Assembly: GCA_035326105.1 (NCBI GenBank)
Contig: DAOKYO010000001.1
Span: 1 to 64,000, forward strand
From: Bacilli bacterium
Lineage (GTDB): Bacteria; Bacillota_I; Bacilli_A; RFN20; CAG-826
Length of the DNA stretch: 64,000 nt
Direction of reading: 5' to 3'
Part shown: positions 45,201-53,298 of the stretch, one piece after another
Layout of the letters: each line of letters begins with the position of its first letter
Position numbering within the stretch: position 1 is the stretch's first letter
Program-made: the position numbers and the translations under genes
Notes under the pieces: model-generated
Databases searched by the model: none
Seen by the model: the letters and a program-made list of their open reading frames with translations, nothing else
What the model was told of the DNA's origin: nothing

Positions 45201-45863
45201 TGATTTTTTGGCCGGATGGGAATCAAAAAGTTCCAATGTTTTCTCATCGTCCGTAAGACCGAGCGCCTTAAGGAAGATCGAGGCAAACATCTTTCTTTGC
45301 CGGTCAATTCGAACATTGAGAATATCTTTGGCATCACTTTCAAATTCGAGCCAAGTTCCTCTGGTCGGAATCAGGTCGCCTTCAAAAATCCACTTTCCGG
45401 ACTTATCCATTGTCTTTGACATGTAGGCGTCTGGTGAACGCACAAGTTGGCTCACGATAACGCGCTCAGCACCATTGACAATAAAAGTGCCCGAATCGGT
45501 CATTAACGGGAAGTCGCCCATAAAGACATCGCTCTCTTTAATTTCGCCGGTTTCTTTAAACCGCAAACGAAGTTTAACTTTTAAAGGAGCACTATAGGTA
45601 AAATCTCGGGTTTTGCATTCTAAATAGTCATATTTTGGTTCTTCAAAGTGACATCCAACATACTCGATGACTAAATTGTCCGCGTAGTTGTTAATTGGAA
45701 ATACATCTTTTAGAACCTCTTCGATTCCTTCGCTTAAGAACCACTTGAAGGAATCCGTTTGGATTTCCACCAAATAAGGAAGAGATAGAGTTCCGGAGAT
45801 TTTTGAAAAATCAATCCGGTGATTGGTCAAAGTTTTTTTAGGTAAATTGAAGTTGTTAGACAT
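42237..45863 (-). CDS. rpoB: DNA-directed RNA polymerase subunit beta
   Basis: The 1208-residue subunit shows the rifampicin-binding region (SSQLSQFMDQTNPLAEL, about residues 482-498), EGQNIGLINNLA, the catalytic-core segment SEGDKMSGRHGNKGV and the C-terminal GGKAQNGGQRFGEMEVWALE. Residue 500, equivalent to E. coli His526, is Asn (codon at 44364-44366), a change known to lower rifampicin binding and reported as natural in mollicutes. A lysine-rich patch (about 217-235) interrupts the lobe region. GAGG lies upstream of the ATG; the gene follows the methyltransferase by 20 bp. Confidence 0.99.
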   Translation of the reverse strand: MSNNFNLPKKTLTNHRIDFSKISGTLSLPYLVEIQTDSFKWFLSEGIEEVLKDVFPINNYADNLVIEYVGCHFEEPKYDYLECKTRDFTYSAPLKVKLRLRFKETGEIKESDVFMGDFPLMTDSGTFIVNGAERVIVSQLVRSPDAYMSKTMDKSGKWIFEGDLIPTRGTWLEFESDAKDILNVRIDRQRKMFASIFLKALGLTDDEKTLELFDSHPAKKSRKKKADEKGDDELSPLELTLRKDAETRSSNQALFEIFRKLKPGEPSTEEGIANFIVQKFFDHKRYDLGRAGRYKFAKKLGIYNRLTDMILAENLVSADGEIVFPAETLLTKEIVEDLQAQKFFEKGAHVEHISINQSLDSHDAVNVVKVYTNDKKERIVSIVGTDLTLSDQCVTIPDMIATFSYFMNIQFGIGQTDDIDHLGNRRVRCVGELIQNQFRIGLSKMAKAVKEKMSISEIDSVTPQSLVNIRPLTASIKEFFASSQLSQFMDQTNPLAELTNKRRLSALGPGGLTRDRASFEVRDVHYSHYGRICPIETPEGQNIGLINNLACYAKVNKYGFLETPYRKVERGTGKVLDRSEYLSADQEREFVIAQANVKLNADNIIIDENVVARHDGENIVVSPTKIDYIDVSPKQIVSIAAACIPFLENDDAMRALMGANMQRQALPLLRPHAPFVGTGMEAKIAHDSGSSVVAKADGIVTYVDSRKIIVDENGTKKVYLLQKYARSNQGTCFNQKPIVNIGQVIKTGDVIADGPAMENGDLALGQNVTIAFMTWNGYNYEDAVIMSERLVKDDVYTSIHIEEYDVKCRETKLGKEEITRDIPNVGEDAKKYLDERGIIVPGAEVKEGDIIVGKTTPKGQSEPSPVEKLMMAIASDKAKEGKDTSLRVPHGGAGTVVDVKIFTRKAGDELPPGVDQVVRVYIAQKRKISEGDKMSGRHGNKGVISRILPEEDMPFLPDGTPVDIMLNPLGVPSRMNIGQILEIHLGMACKRLGIKIATPVFDGMSNEEIFALMNEAGLPKDGKTILYDGRTGERFDERISVGVMYMIKLVHMVDDKLHARATGPYSLVTQQPLGGKAQNGGQRFGEMEVWALEAYGAAHTLQEILTIKSDDRVGRRRAYESIIKGRPLPQPGIPESFKVLTKEFQGLALDVQLLDSDGSSIDLNQIAKDNIEEERRIRRSIRDKDEGDDQEEIVVDETELTSTIADGE

Positions 45864-45883
45864 AAATGGCCTCGCTTTGCTTG

Positions 45884-46498
45884 TTATTTTTGCTCGTTAT
45901 TTCGTACTGCATGGAAGATATAGTAACCGTGATCTCGCTTCACTAGTTCACAATTACCAAACAACTCTGCCACAAACTTCTGGGCGCTGGGTGCGCCATG
46001 GCTCTTTCGCATTACGAAGAAGAGCGAACCGCCATCAAATAGATGGTCGTAACCTTCCTTGAACATTCTGTAGACGGTATTTTTTCCGGCACGAATTGGG
46101 GGATTAGTTACAACGGCAACAAATTTTTCGTTCTCCCTAAGAGCTGAGCAAACGTCGCTAGTTCGAACTTCGATATCCGCTAAATTGTCGCGCCTAATAT
46201 TTTCCTTCGCCATTTTAATCGCTCGTTCATTAATTTCGAGCATGATTACCTTTAGTTCGGGGAAAAATGTTTTCAAGGTAATTCCAATTACTCCAATCCC
46301 AGCTCCGAGATCGAGAATTGTTCCGCTTAGATTGATAGAAGTGAGGTGCTTAAGCAGCGCCTCACTTCCTCGATCTAACTTGCCTTGACTAAAAACGCCA
46401 TAGTCACTAATAAGGGAGAAAGTGTGGTTGGATATCGTATATTCAATCAGATGCGGCTGGCTTTTAACACCCTCGTCACTGGTAAAATAATGGCTCAC
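45884..46498 (-). CDS. RsmC-like class I SAM-dependent methyltransferase (YbxB type)
   Basis: The 204-residue protein has the SAM motif DLGAGIGVIGI (about residue 62), the acidic ribose contact in VIMLEINERAI, and the NPPI motif (about 132) typical of N2-guanine or N6-adenine base methylation, followed by RAGKNTVYRMF. It matches RsmC-type enzymes that methylate 16S rRNA guanine, and in Bacillus ybxB occupies the same place between rplL and rpoB. The start is GTG with an unusual G-run ribosome site (GGGGGGTGAG); an ATG two bases upstream is out of frame and immediately followed by a stop. Confidence 0.9.
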   Translation of the reverse strand: MSHYFTSDEGVKSQPHLIEYTISNHTFSLISDYGVFSQGKLDRGSEALLKHLTSINLSGTILDLGAGIGVIGITLKTFFPELKVIMLEINERAIKMAKENIRRDNLADIEVRTSDVCSALRENEKFVAVVTNPPIRAGKNTVYRMFKEGYDHLFDGGSLFFVMRKSHGAPSAQKFVAELFGNCELVKRDHGYYIFHAVRNNEQK

Positions 46499-46523
46499 AT
46501 TCTCACCCCCCTAAAAGCGCGAA

Positions 46524-46549
46524 AAACCCGCCTATTGGTAAGCGAGTTT
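46524..46549 (-). terminator. Attenuator-like hairpin between rplL and the methyltransferase-rpoBC genes
   Basis: On the minus strand AAACTCGC pairs with GCGGGTTT (one G-U), followed by TT and then CGCG. The short T run suggests partial termination, as is common between rplL and rpoB, setting ribosomal proteins above polymerase subunits. Confidence 0.65.
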
Positions 46550-46571
46550 TAACGTCTAGACTCTAGCTAAC

Positions 46572-46949
46572 TTATTTGATTTCGACTTCAGCACCGGCTT
46601 CGACAAGAGCTTTCTTGTGTTCTTCGGCTTCGACTGGAGAAATCTTCTCTTTGATAGCAACTGGAGCCTTGTCAACTAACTTTTTGGCATCCATAAGTCC
46701 GAGACCGGTAATGGCCTGGACTGCTTTAATTACTTGAACCTTCGTTGGGCCAACCGCCTTAACGAATAGCGAGACTTCAGATGGTCCCTTAGCAGCTTCT
46801 TCTTCAGCTGGAGCAGCAGCGGCCGCAGCGACTGGAGCGGCGGCGGAGACACCGAATTCTTCTTCAACAGCTTTTACTAAATCATTGAGTTCGAGAACGC
46901 TCATCTCTTTAAGAGAGGCAATAATCTCTTCTTTTGTTAACTTTGCCAT
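46572..46949 (-). CDS. rplL: 50S ribosomal protein L7/L12
   Basis: The 125-residue stalk protein has an N-terminal dimerisation helix (KEEIIASLKEMSVLELNDLVKAVEE), an Ala/Glu-rich hinge (about 35-52) and the conserved C-terminal factor-binding domain (KIQVIKAVQAITGLGL-type, here KVQVIKAVQAITGLGLMDAK). It starts 21 bp after rplJ. Confidence 0.98.
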   Translation of the reverse strand: MAKLTKEEIIASLKEMSVLELNDLVKAVEEEFGVSAAAPVAAAAAAPAEEEAAKGPSEVSLFVKAVGPTKVQVIKAVQAITGLGLMDAKKLVDKAPVAIKEKISPVEAEEHKKALVEAGAEVEIK

Positions 46950-46970
46950 GTTTTTTTCCTCCTGATGGTA

Positions 46971-47459
46971 TTAGTTTTGGGCATCGGCAACGGCTTTAAT
47001 TGTAGCCGCGAATTGCCGGATTGGTGCGTTCAGCACCGACAAGAACATAGAAATTAGGCCGTCGCGTCCCGGTAACTTTGATAAAGTAACCAATTGCTTG
47101 CCATCAAGTAAAGAACCTTCAACGATTCCACCTTTGACAACCAACTTATCGTTGGCCTTCGCGTATTTGGTAAGGACTTTGGCTCCCGAAATTGCATCAT
47201 CTGCAAATATGATAGCATTAGGTCCTTCGAGCAATGGATTAAGGCTTGTATATCCGAGTTCAGCAGCCGCACGTTCGACCAATGAATTCTTATAAACCGC
47301 CAACTTCGCATTCTCTTTTTTGAGCAACCGACGAAGTTCAGTTAATTCCGCCACAGTCAATCCGCGATATTCGCAGATAAGAACTGATTTGGCGTTTTTG
47401 GCCGATTCAACGACTTCCTTAACTACCGCTTCTTTCGCTTGCAAAGCGCTCTGATTCAT
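46971..47459 (-). CDS. rplJ: 50S ribosomal protein L10
   Basis: L10 anchors L7/L12 dimers to the ribosome. The 162-residue protein shows the family pattern (VLICEYRGLTVAELTELRR near residue 28, KNSLVERAA, then GPNAIIFADD) and a C-terminal helix rich in small residues that binds L7/L12. A 171-nt spacer with an L10-type leader precedes it. Confidence 0.97.
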   Translation of the reverse strand: MNQSALQAKEAVVKEVVESAKNAKSVLICEYRGLTVAELTELRRLLKKENAKLAVYKNSLVERAAAELGYTSLNPLLEGPNAIIFADDAISGAKVLTKYAKANDKLVVKGGIVEGSLLDGKQLVTLSKLPGRDGLISMFLSVLNAPIRQFAATIKAVADAQN

Positions 47460-47469
47460 AGTTCCACCT

Positions 47470-47628
47470 CCTGTAAAAAATTTTTGTATTTTCTGAGGCT
47501 TCCAATATCCATGAGTAACTCCCTGGATGGGAGTTTTCGAGAATAATCTTTATCCTACACCTCGGCAACATTATTAAGCTTTAATCTAGCCGTTGCTGTC
47601 TTTGGTATATTGAATGCTTTCGAAACTT
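47470..47628 (-). promoter_or_regulatory. Ribosomal protein L10 leader
   Basis: The untranslated region upstream of rplJ contains the characteristic minus-strand segment GCCGAGGTGTAGGATAAAGA and a perfect 7-bp hairpin AACTCCC/GGGAGTT (47517-47523 with 47529-47535). In Bacillota the L10(L12)4 complex binds such leaders to repress its own operon. The exact edges are approximate. Confidence 0.7.
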
Positions 47629-47630
47629 AA

Positions 47631-48317
47631 TTAGCGACCATTAAAAGTAATATGGATAGCTGGTCCCATGGTCGTATGGATAACAGCGTTCTTAATGTAG
47701 ACTCCCTTTACGCTTGACGGACGAACATGAACTATCCGCTCGCAAATGGCGTTTAGGTTGTCGGCGAGATCACTAGCGGAGAATGAAGCCCGGCCAAAGG
47801 AAACATGCATATTGGCTTCCTTGTCGAGACGATATTCAATCTTTCCGGCTTTAACCTCAGCAACAGCTTTTGCAACATCCATCGTGACCGTTCCGGCTTT
47901 AGGGTTTGGCATCAGGCCTTTCGGTCCGAGAACCCGGCCTAATTTTCCGATTTCGCCCATCATATCTGGGGTGGCGATGATTGTATCAAAAGCAAACCAG
48001 TTTTCATTTTTAATCTTGTCGAGCATTTCCTTGCCACCGAAGAAATCGGCGCCGGACTCTTTTGCTTCATCAAGTTTGGTGTTGGTAATGACTAAAACTT
48101 TTTTGGTTTTGCCATTGCCGTGGGGGAGCACTAACGTACCCCGAATTTGTTGATCCGCTTGACGGGGATCAATGTTTAAACGGAAAGAAACATCAACGGT
48201 ACTATCAAATTTGGTGGTAGAAGTTTTTTTAACGAGCTCAACCGCATCCGCAATCTCGTAAAGCTTCGTCGCATCAACAAGAGACGCAACCGCTTGATAC
48301 TTTTTACCTTTCTTCAT
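47631..48317 (-). CDS. rplA: 50S ribosomal protein L1
   Basis: L1 forms the mobile stalk at the ribosome exit site and often represses its own operon. The 228-residue protein matches the family, with KFDSTVDVSFRLNIDPRQADQQ, VLPHGNGK, the signature LGRVLGPKGLMPNPKAGTV and a C-terminal VYIKNAVIHTTMGP. It follows rplK by 48 bp. Confidence 0.98.
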   Translation of the reverse strand: MKKGKKYQAVASLVDATKLYEIADAVELVKKTSTTKFDSTVDVSFRLNIDPRQADQQIRGTLVLPHGNGKTKKVLVITNTKLDEAKESGADFFGGKEMLDKIKNENWFAFDTIIATPDMMGEIGKLGRVLGPKGLMPNPKAGTVTMDVAKAVAEVKAGKIEYRLDKEANMHVSFGRASFSASDLADNLNAICERIVHVRPSSVKGVYIKNAVIHTTMGPAIHITFNGR

Positions 48318-48365
48318 AAAATTTCCTCCTTGGTGGTATTAACGAGCATTCTGCTCTTCCACGTT

Positions 48366-48779
48366 TTATTTATCGACAGCAATGCCCATATTACGAGCGG
48401 AACCTTCGACAACCTTCATCGCTGCTTCCAAATCATCGCAATTTAAATCAGGCAATTTGTATTCGGCAATCTTCTTTAATTGTTCTTGGCTAATATGGCC
48501 AACAACTTGGGTTTTAGCGTTGCTAGAACCCTTTTGGATGCCCGCTGCTTTTAAAAGCAATCCGGCAACCGGCGAAGTCTTGATGACATAGTCAAATGAC
48601 TTGTCCTCATAGGCAGTAATGATAACCGGAACCACTTCACCTTTCCGGTCACCCGTTTTGGCGTTAAAATCTGTACAGAACTTGGGCATGACAATACCGG
48701 CCGAAGCAAGCTTTGGTCCTGGTTTAGCCTCACCACCAATGAGTTCTAGTTTAACTACCTTAGCGATTTTTTTACTCAC
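48366..48779 (-). CDS. rplK: 50S ribosomal protein L11 with an altered N-terminal loop
   Basis: L11 binds the GTPase-associated centre of 23S rRNA. The protein has 137 residues against about 141 in relatives. The conserved N-terminal loop, normally close to NPAPPVGPALGQAGVNIMEF, reads KPGPKLASAGIVMPKF here: about four residues are missing and the proline/glycine pattern is lost. This loop contacts elongation factors and thiostrepton-type drugs. The rRNA-binding C-terminal domain is normal (KTSPVAGLLLKAAGIQKGS, SARNMGI). The frame is unbroken and the start has AGGAGG upstream, so this looks like a real variant. Confidence 0.96.
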   Translation of the reverse strand: MSKKIAKVVKLELIGGEAKPGPKLASAGIVMPKFCTDFNAKTGDRKGEVVPVIITAYEDKSFDYVIKTSPVAGLLLKAAGIQKGSSNAKTQVVGHISQEQLKKIAEYKLPDLNCDDLEAAMKVVEGSARNMGIAVDK

Positions 48780-48784
48780 GTGAC

Positions 48785-48900
48785 TTTCCTCCTTGATAAA
48801 TAGTATGTTGTCCGTGCTGTGGTCAAAGGGCTAATCGTGCACCCTTCCACAAAACAAACCGTAGGTTATAAGAAGCCATACTCCTCCAACCTACGCTTTG
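48785..48900 (-). promoter_or_regulatory. Structured leader of rplK-rplA (candidate L1-type autoregulatory element)
   Basis: The leader holds a perfect 8-bp stem CGTAGGTT/AACCTACG (48860-48867 with 48888-48895) and a second interrupted stem, GTGG with CCAC plus AAGGG with CCCTT (48819-48830 with 48842-48850). Two hairpins before rplK-rplA fit a ribosomal protein autoregulation leader, by position and structure only. Confidence 0.55.
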
Positions 48901-48902
48901 GT

Positions 48903-48931
48903 ATTATAAATGTTTAATAGACTAAAGGCAA
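48903..48931 (-). promoter_or_regulatory. Promoter of rplK-rplA
   Basis: TTGCCT (48926-48931) and TATAAT (48903-48908) are 17 bp apart on the minus strand, starting transcription near 48896 at the first leader hairpin. It is about 110 bp from the divergent ktrB promoter. Confidence 0.8.
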
Positions 48932-49018
48932 CGTTTTTTCTTATATTTACTAAAAAAATATTGAACATTTTATATAAAAGTGTTATTTAGCGGTCAATAA
49001 GAGCCTAACCCGGTCGTG

Positions 49019-49047
49019 TAGACAATTACTGGGACTTGTGCTATATT
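49019..49047 (+). promoter_or_regulatory. Promoter of ktrBA
   Basis: TAGACA (49019-49024) and TATATT (49042-49047) are 17 bp apart, giving a start near 49054 and a leader of under 30 nt, too short for a riboswitch. Confidence 0.7.
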
Positions 49048-49082
49048 CACGCTAGAGTTATTGATAACTCATTGAGGATACT

Positions 49083-50429
49083 ATGTATCGGCTTTTAAAA
49101 AAGTTGCACATTTCTCCATATCTTGCCGTGGCATTGAGTTTTTTTCTCGTCATTTTGCTCGGCAGTTTTATTTTATGGACTCCATGGGCCTATCAAAATC
49201 GCGAAATGCCACAGTTCATCGATGCTTTTTTTACGGCCGCGAGCGCCGTATGCGTTACCGGACTGAATGTATACAGTAGTTTGGTTGACACCTTTTCCGT
49301 CTTTGGAAAAGTCGTTATCGCACTTTTGATTCAATTAGGCGGACTCGGTTTTATTACAATTTTTGCTTTCACCGTCACACTTTTTGGAAGACGAATTTCC
49401 GTCCTTGATCGCTATTTGTTAAAACGGGCTTTCAGCGTCGGTCAAAACGCGAACATACTGCGTTTTATTCGCCAAATGGTCGTTATTTCTTTGATAATCG
49501 AAGCTATCGGATCTATTCCATTTATGCTTGTGTTCATCCCTCAATACGGATTTTGGGTCGGTGTTGGAAAAGCGGTTTTCCAAGCCATTAGTTCTTTTAA
49601 CAATGCCGGGTTTGACCTTATCGGCGACTCCTCACTGATGCCGTATTATGGAAATTATATTGTGACATTAAACACAATTATGCTGGTCTTTTTAGGGGGA
49701 ATTGGTTTCCTTGTCATCGGTGATATTTTGAAAACAAAGCGCATTCGTAATTGGAGCATAATTACCAAGATTTCTCTTTTGATGTCATTCATACTAACCT
49801 TTGGTGGTGCGCTTTTAGTTTTCTTGTTAGATGAGGGTGGTATCAGTTTTTATCACGCTTTATTTCAAAGTGTGGTGGCTAGAACCGCAGGATTTTATAC
49901 CGTTCAAATAAGCGGGCTTACCACTGGCGCCCGAGGAATCTTACTCTTATTGATGTTTATCGGAGCTTCTCCGCTTTCAACCGGAGGCGGAACTAAAACA
50001 TCCACTTGGTTCGTGATTCTCATCACCGGCTGGAGCTTTATCCGCGGTAAAAAAGCTCAAGCTTTTAAGCGCTCCTTTTCCCAAAAGAACTTTGTTCAGG
50101 CTACAACCCTTGTCTTCTTTGCTTTTATGGCCATCATGGTTGGTGTGTTGGTGGTAAATCGTTTGGAACAAAACAATCCCAGCAATGACATATACGCGAC
50201 TTATGGTCTTTCCGCAGTTGTATTCGAATGCTTCTCCGCCTTTGGAACAGTGGGCACTTCTTTTGGAATTACCCCTTACCTATCGACCGGTAGTAAAATA
50301 GTGCTATGTACGTTAATGTTCTTTGGCCGAGTTGGACCGATGACTTTAATTTCATCCGTCAGCGAATCCATGAATCGGGAAGAAAAATTACATTACGCTA
50401 ATATAGAAGCTGACGTAATTGTCGGCTAG
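49083..50429 (+). CDS. ktrB: Potassium uptake protein, KtrB/TrkH family membrane subunit
   Basis: The 448-residue membrane protein has the four-fold repeated helix-loop-helix plan of Trk/Ktr channels. The filter-like repeats are visible: ASAVCVTGLNV (near residue 55), SSFNNAGFDL, ARTAGFYTV, and SAFGTVGTSFGIT near the C-terminus. It moves K+ (with Na+ in some relatives) and works with the RCK protein encoded 8 bp downstream. GAGG lies 7 bases before the ATG. The pair is oriented against the ribosomal operons and looks inserted between nusG and rplK. Confidence 0.95.
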   Translation: MYRLLKKLHISPYLAVALSFFLVILLGSFILWTPWAYQNREMPQFIDAFFTAASAVCVTGLNVYSSLVDTFSVFGKVVIALLIQLGGLGFITIFAFTVTLFGRRISVLDRYLLKRAFSVGQNANILRFIRQMVVISLIIEAIGSIPFMLVFIPQYGFWVGVGKAVFQAISSFNNAGFDLIGDSSLMPYYGNYIVTLNTIMLVFLGGIGFLVIGDILKTKRIRNWSIITKISLLMSFILTFGGALLVFLLDEGGISFYHALFQSVVARTAGFYTVQISGLTTGARGILLLLMFIGASPLSTGGGTKTSTWFVILITGWSFIRGKKAQAFKRSFSQKNFVQATTLVFFAFMAIMVGVLVVNRLEQNNPSNDIYATYGLSAVVFECFSAFGTVGTSFGITPYLSTGSKIVLCTLMFFGRVGPMTLISSVSESMNREEKLHYANIEADVIVG

Positions 50430-50437
50430 GAGGAAAT

Positions 50438-51133
50438 ATGACAAATAGCAATGAAAAGAAAACTTTCGTCGTAATTGGTCTTGGTCAATTTGGAATGTCT
50501 ATTGTTGAAGAGTTGGTTTCTCTCAACAAAGATGTCATCGCCTTGGACAAAGATGAGGAAGCCGTTCGTATCGCCTCTGAACTTACCCCTACAGCCTTTG
50601 TCTGTGATTCCACAAATGAGAAGGCTCTGCGGGAACTAGAAATTCAAAATGTTTCGCATGCCATCGTTTGCTATGGCGACAACACTGTGGCTTCAATTCT
50701 TACTACTGTTTTACTGGTGAGTATGAACATCAAGCATGTTATTGTACGGATGGATAATGAAACCTACATTCCCATTATTAAAAAACTCGGCGCTACCGAG
50801 GTTGTTACCCCTCAACGTCTCGCCGGACTGGGGCTGGCCAATCGTTTAGGAAACGACGACTTTCTCGATTACTATTCCCTTGCTGGCGATTATTCAGTCG
50901 TCAAAATTACCATTAGAAATGATTATCGACCCGTGACTATTCAAGCTTTAAATCCGCGCAACGAGTTTGGGGTAAACCTTATACTGATTCAGCGCGGAGG
51001 CAAAACTTTCGCCCCGAAAGCGCTCGATAAGATTCATCCCGGTGACATAGTATTCGTTGTTGGATTAAATGGTGACATCGAAGATTTCAGTAATTTTATT
51101 AACAAAGAACCAATCGAACACGCCGGCAATTAA
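50438..51133 (+). CDS. ktrA: Potassium uptake regulatory protein, KtrA/TrkA family
   Basis: The 231-residue cytosolic subunit gates the KtrB channel. The RCK_N Rossmann domain begins VIGLGQFGMSIVEEL with an acidic ligand contact (ALDKDEEAV), and a C-terminal RCK_C domain (about 145-225, ending with HPGDIVFVVGLNGDIEDF) is the site where relatives bind c-di-AMP. AGGAGG lies 6 bases upstream. Confidence 0.95.
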   Translation: MTNSNEKKTFVVIGLGQFGMSIVEELVSLNKDVIALDKDEEAVRIASELTPTAFVCDSTNEKALRELEIQNVSHAIVCYGDNTVASILTTVLLVSMNIKHVIVRMDNETYIPIIKKLGATEVVTPQRLAGLGLANRLGNDDFLDYYSLAGDYSVVKITIRNDYRPVTIQALNPRNEFGVNLILIQRGGKTFAPKALDKIHPGDIVFVVGLNGDIEDFSNFINKEPIEHAGN

Positions 51134-51135
51134 GT

Positions 51136-51175
51136 AAAACCGCGATGGGAAGAAAATTTCCATCGTGGTTTTTTT
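51136..51175. terminator. Bidirectional terminator between ktrA and cadA
   Basis: A 14-bp stem with two G-U pairs (51138-51151 with 51157-51170) is followed on the plus strand by a T run; the minus strand also ends in TTTT. It serves the convergent ktrBA and cadCA units and touches the cadA stop. Confidence 0.85.
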
Positions 51176-53288
51176 ATTCCACTTTTGCTTTTATTAGTAA
51201 CAGAGAATTTATAACAAGAAGAATTGCTAATCCTGAATCGCTAAGTACGGCGAGCCACATCGGGGCCAAATTGAAATAGGCCAGCACCATAACGCTAATT
51301 TTAACAATTAGGGCAATGACGATGTTGCTTATTGCCCTCCGCCGGGTAATGCGGGCTATTTTTATCGCTGTGGCCACCTTCAGTGGATCATCGTTCATAA
51401 TCACCGCATCTGCGCTGCTGACAGCAATATCACTGCCGATTCCTCCCATCGCAAATCCTATATCAGCCTTTGCAATGGATGGGGCATCATTGACTCCATC
51501 GCCAATAAAAGCCACCGCTTGTTTTGGATTGGTGCCGGTCAGCTTTTCATCAAGATATCGGATTTTATCCTGAGGCAATAGTTCGGCATGATATTCATCG
51601 ATACCAATTTTTTGACTGATATGCGCCGCATTACTTTCGCGATCGCCCGTTAACATTTCTAAACGGACATGCTCGCGATGCAATTTACTAACCATATCGG
51701 CGACTCCCGGTTTAATTGTATCGTTAAGTTCTACTCGGCCAATGACTCGTTTATCATAAGCAACATACACAACAACTCCACTTTGAATGGTCTCGCCGAG
51801 AGTAATATGATTGCTTTTTAAAAACTGACCATTGCCCACTAAAACTTCTTTCCCATCATATATCGCCCTTAATCCCCGGCCAGTCTCCTCATGAAACTGG
51901 TCAACATTTAAGATTTCAATATCTTTGAAATGTCCAGTTATGGCTTTTGCTAACGGATGTCCGCTCAGTGATTCAAGCGATACCAATAATTGCCGAGCAA
52001 TTTGTTCATCGCTTTTAACAAAATAAAAACTAGTAACAGAAAATTCTCCAGTAGTTAAAGTCCCCGTCTTGTCATAAATTATTGTTTTAACCTCATTGAG
52101 TCGATCAAGATAATTGGCTCCCTTTATCACAATGCCCTTTTTGCTTGCCAATCCAATTCCCGTAAAAAAAGCCAGCGGAACCGATATTACGATGGCGCAA
52201 GGGCAAGATACGACAAGAAAAGTTAAAGCCGTGTAGGCACTTCCGCGCCAATCACCATTAAAAAGGGGAGGAATAATTGCCACCAAAAGAGCTAAGGCCA
52301 TTACAATTGGAGTATAAAAACGAGAAAAGCGAGCGATAAATTTTTCAGCTTTGGCTTTATTTTCTCCCGAAGTTGTAACTAGCTCAATTATTTTGCTAAT
52401 TGTCGACTCTTGATAGGCTTTTTCGACTTTCAAAATTAGAATTCCATCCGTCACAACTGTCCCACTTAAAGCGACATCCCCCGCAACCACTCCTTGAGGT
52501 AAAAATTCGCCAGTTAATGACGATGTATCTAATGATCCAGTTCCGCTTATTACCGTCGAATCTACCGGAATAATCTCCCCGACGCGCACCATGATAACAT
52601 CACCTTTTACCAATATTGAAGGATCGACATCCATATATTCATCATTGCGATATACATGGGCGATATCACTCCTTAAATCTAGGGCGGCAACAATTGATCG
52701 ACGAGATTTTTCAATCGATATATCTTCAAAAATTTCACCGATTTGAAAAAGAAGCATTACCAAGACTGCCTCTTCATAACTTTGAATGGCAAATGCTCCC
52801 AAAGTTGCCACACTCATCAAAACCGTTTCGTCAAAAACGCTTCTTCCCGTAAATAAATTCTTACCCGCTTTAAATAATATGTCATAGCCAATAAGCAAAT
52901 AACTAATAATTGAAACGGCGATGATTAGTGCTTCGTTCATCGCAGTCGTTAAGAGCGGATACCGATCAAAAAAGTAGACTGAGCCAAGTAAAACCGCGCT
53001 AATGATAATGCGCAATATTTTTATTTTAATTGCCCTTGTTAAAATGGGGGTCTTAACCACTTGCGAGTTTCTGTGCTCACGTATTTCTAACGGGTCGCTT
53101 TCCACTTCAGCGGCCTTCCGTTTTAATTCCTCAATCGAAAGTTCATCTTTTTGGTAATCAACATACAGTTTCTCGTTTACAAAGTCGATGCTGGCACTTT
53201 TAATGTTTGGATCACTACTTAGGTGACGGGATACTTTTAATGCGCAATTGGCGCAGTCGAAACCTTTGATATCATATAGTTTTTTCAT
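51174..53288 (-). CDS. cadA: Zn/Cd/Pb-exporting P1B-type ATPase (CadA/ZntA type)
   Basis: The 704-residue pump expels divalent soft metals using ATP. Features in order: an N-terminal heavy-metal domain with GFDCANC (Cys12 and Cys15), membrane helices, the phosphatase motif TGEFLPQ, the membrane metal motif CPC in SCPCAIVIS, the phosphorylation site DKTGTLTTG, GHPLAKAI with the nucleotide-binding His-Pro, and GDGVNDAPS. The last helices carry Lys and Asp (IVKISVMV, LSDSGLAI) as in Zn/Cd-type rather than Cu-type pumps. The ATG at 53288 has GAGG 8 bases upstream. It follows the ArsR-family gene by 10 bp. Confidence 0.95.
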   Translation of the reverse strand: MKKLYDIKGFDCANCALKVSRHLSSDPNIKSASIDFVNEKLYVDYQKDELSIEELKRKAAEVESDPLEIREHRNSQVVKTPILTRAIKIKILRIIISAVLLGSVYFFDRYPLLTTAMNEALIIAVSIISYLLIGYDILFKAGKNLFTGRSVFDETVLMSVATLGAFAIQSYEEAVLVMLLFQIGEIFEDISIEKSRRSIVAALDLRSDIAHVYRNDEYMDVDPSILVKGDVIMVRVGEIIPVDSTVISGTGSLDTSSLTGEFLPQGVVAGDVALSGTVVTDGILILKVEKAYQESTISKIIELVTTSGENKAKAEKFIARFSRFYTPIVMALALLVAIIPPLFNGDWRGSAYTALTFLVVSCPCAIVISVPLAFFTGIGLASKKGIVIKGANYLDRLNEVKTIIYDKTGTLTTGEFSVTSFYFVKSDEQIARQLLVSLESLSGHPLAKAITGHFKDIEILNVDQFHEETGRGLRAIYDGKEVLVGNGQFLKSNHITLGETIQSGVVVYVAYDKRVIGRVELNDTIKPGVADMVSKLHREHVRLEMLTGDRESNAAHISQKIGIDEYHAELLPQDKIRYLDEKLTGTNPKQAVAFIGDGVNDAPSIAKADIGFAMGGIGSDIAVSSADAVIMNDDPLKVATAIKIARITRRRAISNIVIALIVKISVMVLAYFNLAPMWLAVLSDSGLAILLVINSLLLIKAKVE

Positions 53289-53298
53289 ATTCAAACCT

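Noticed and set aside
47746..48153. A 135-codon plus-strand open frame inside rplA
   Set aside because: It is antisense to the L1 gene and without a ribosome site; a shadow frame.
48960..49082. Possible c-di-AMP riboswitch before ktrB, common in Bacillota
   Set aside because: The promoter at 49019-49047 leaves a leader of under 30 nt, and no riboswitch-like conserved elements are visible.
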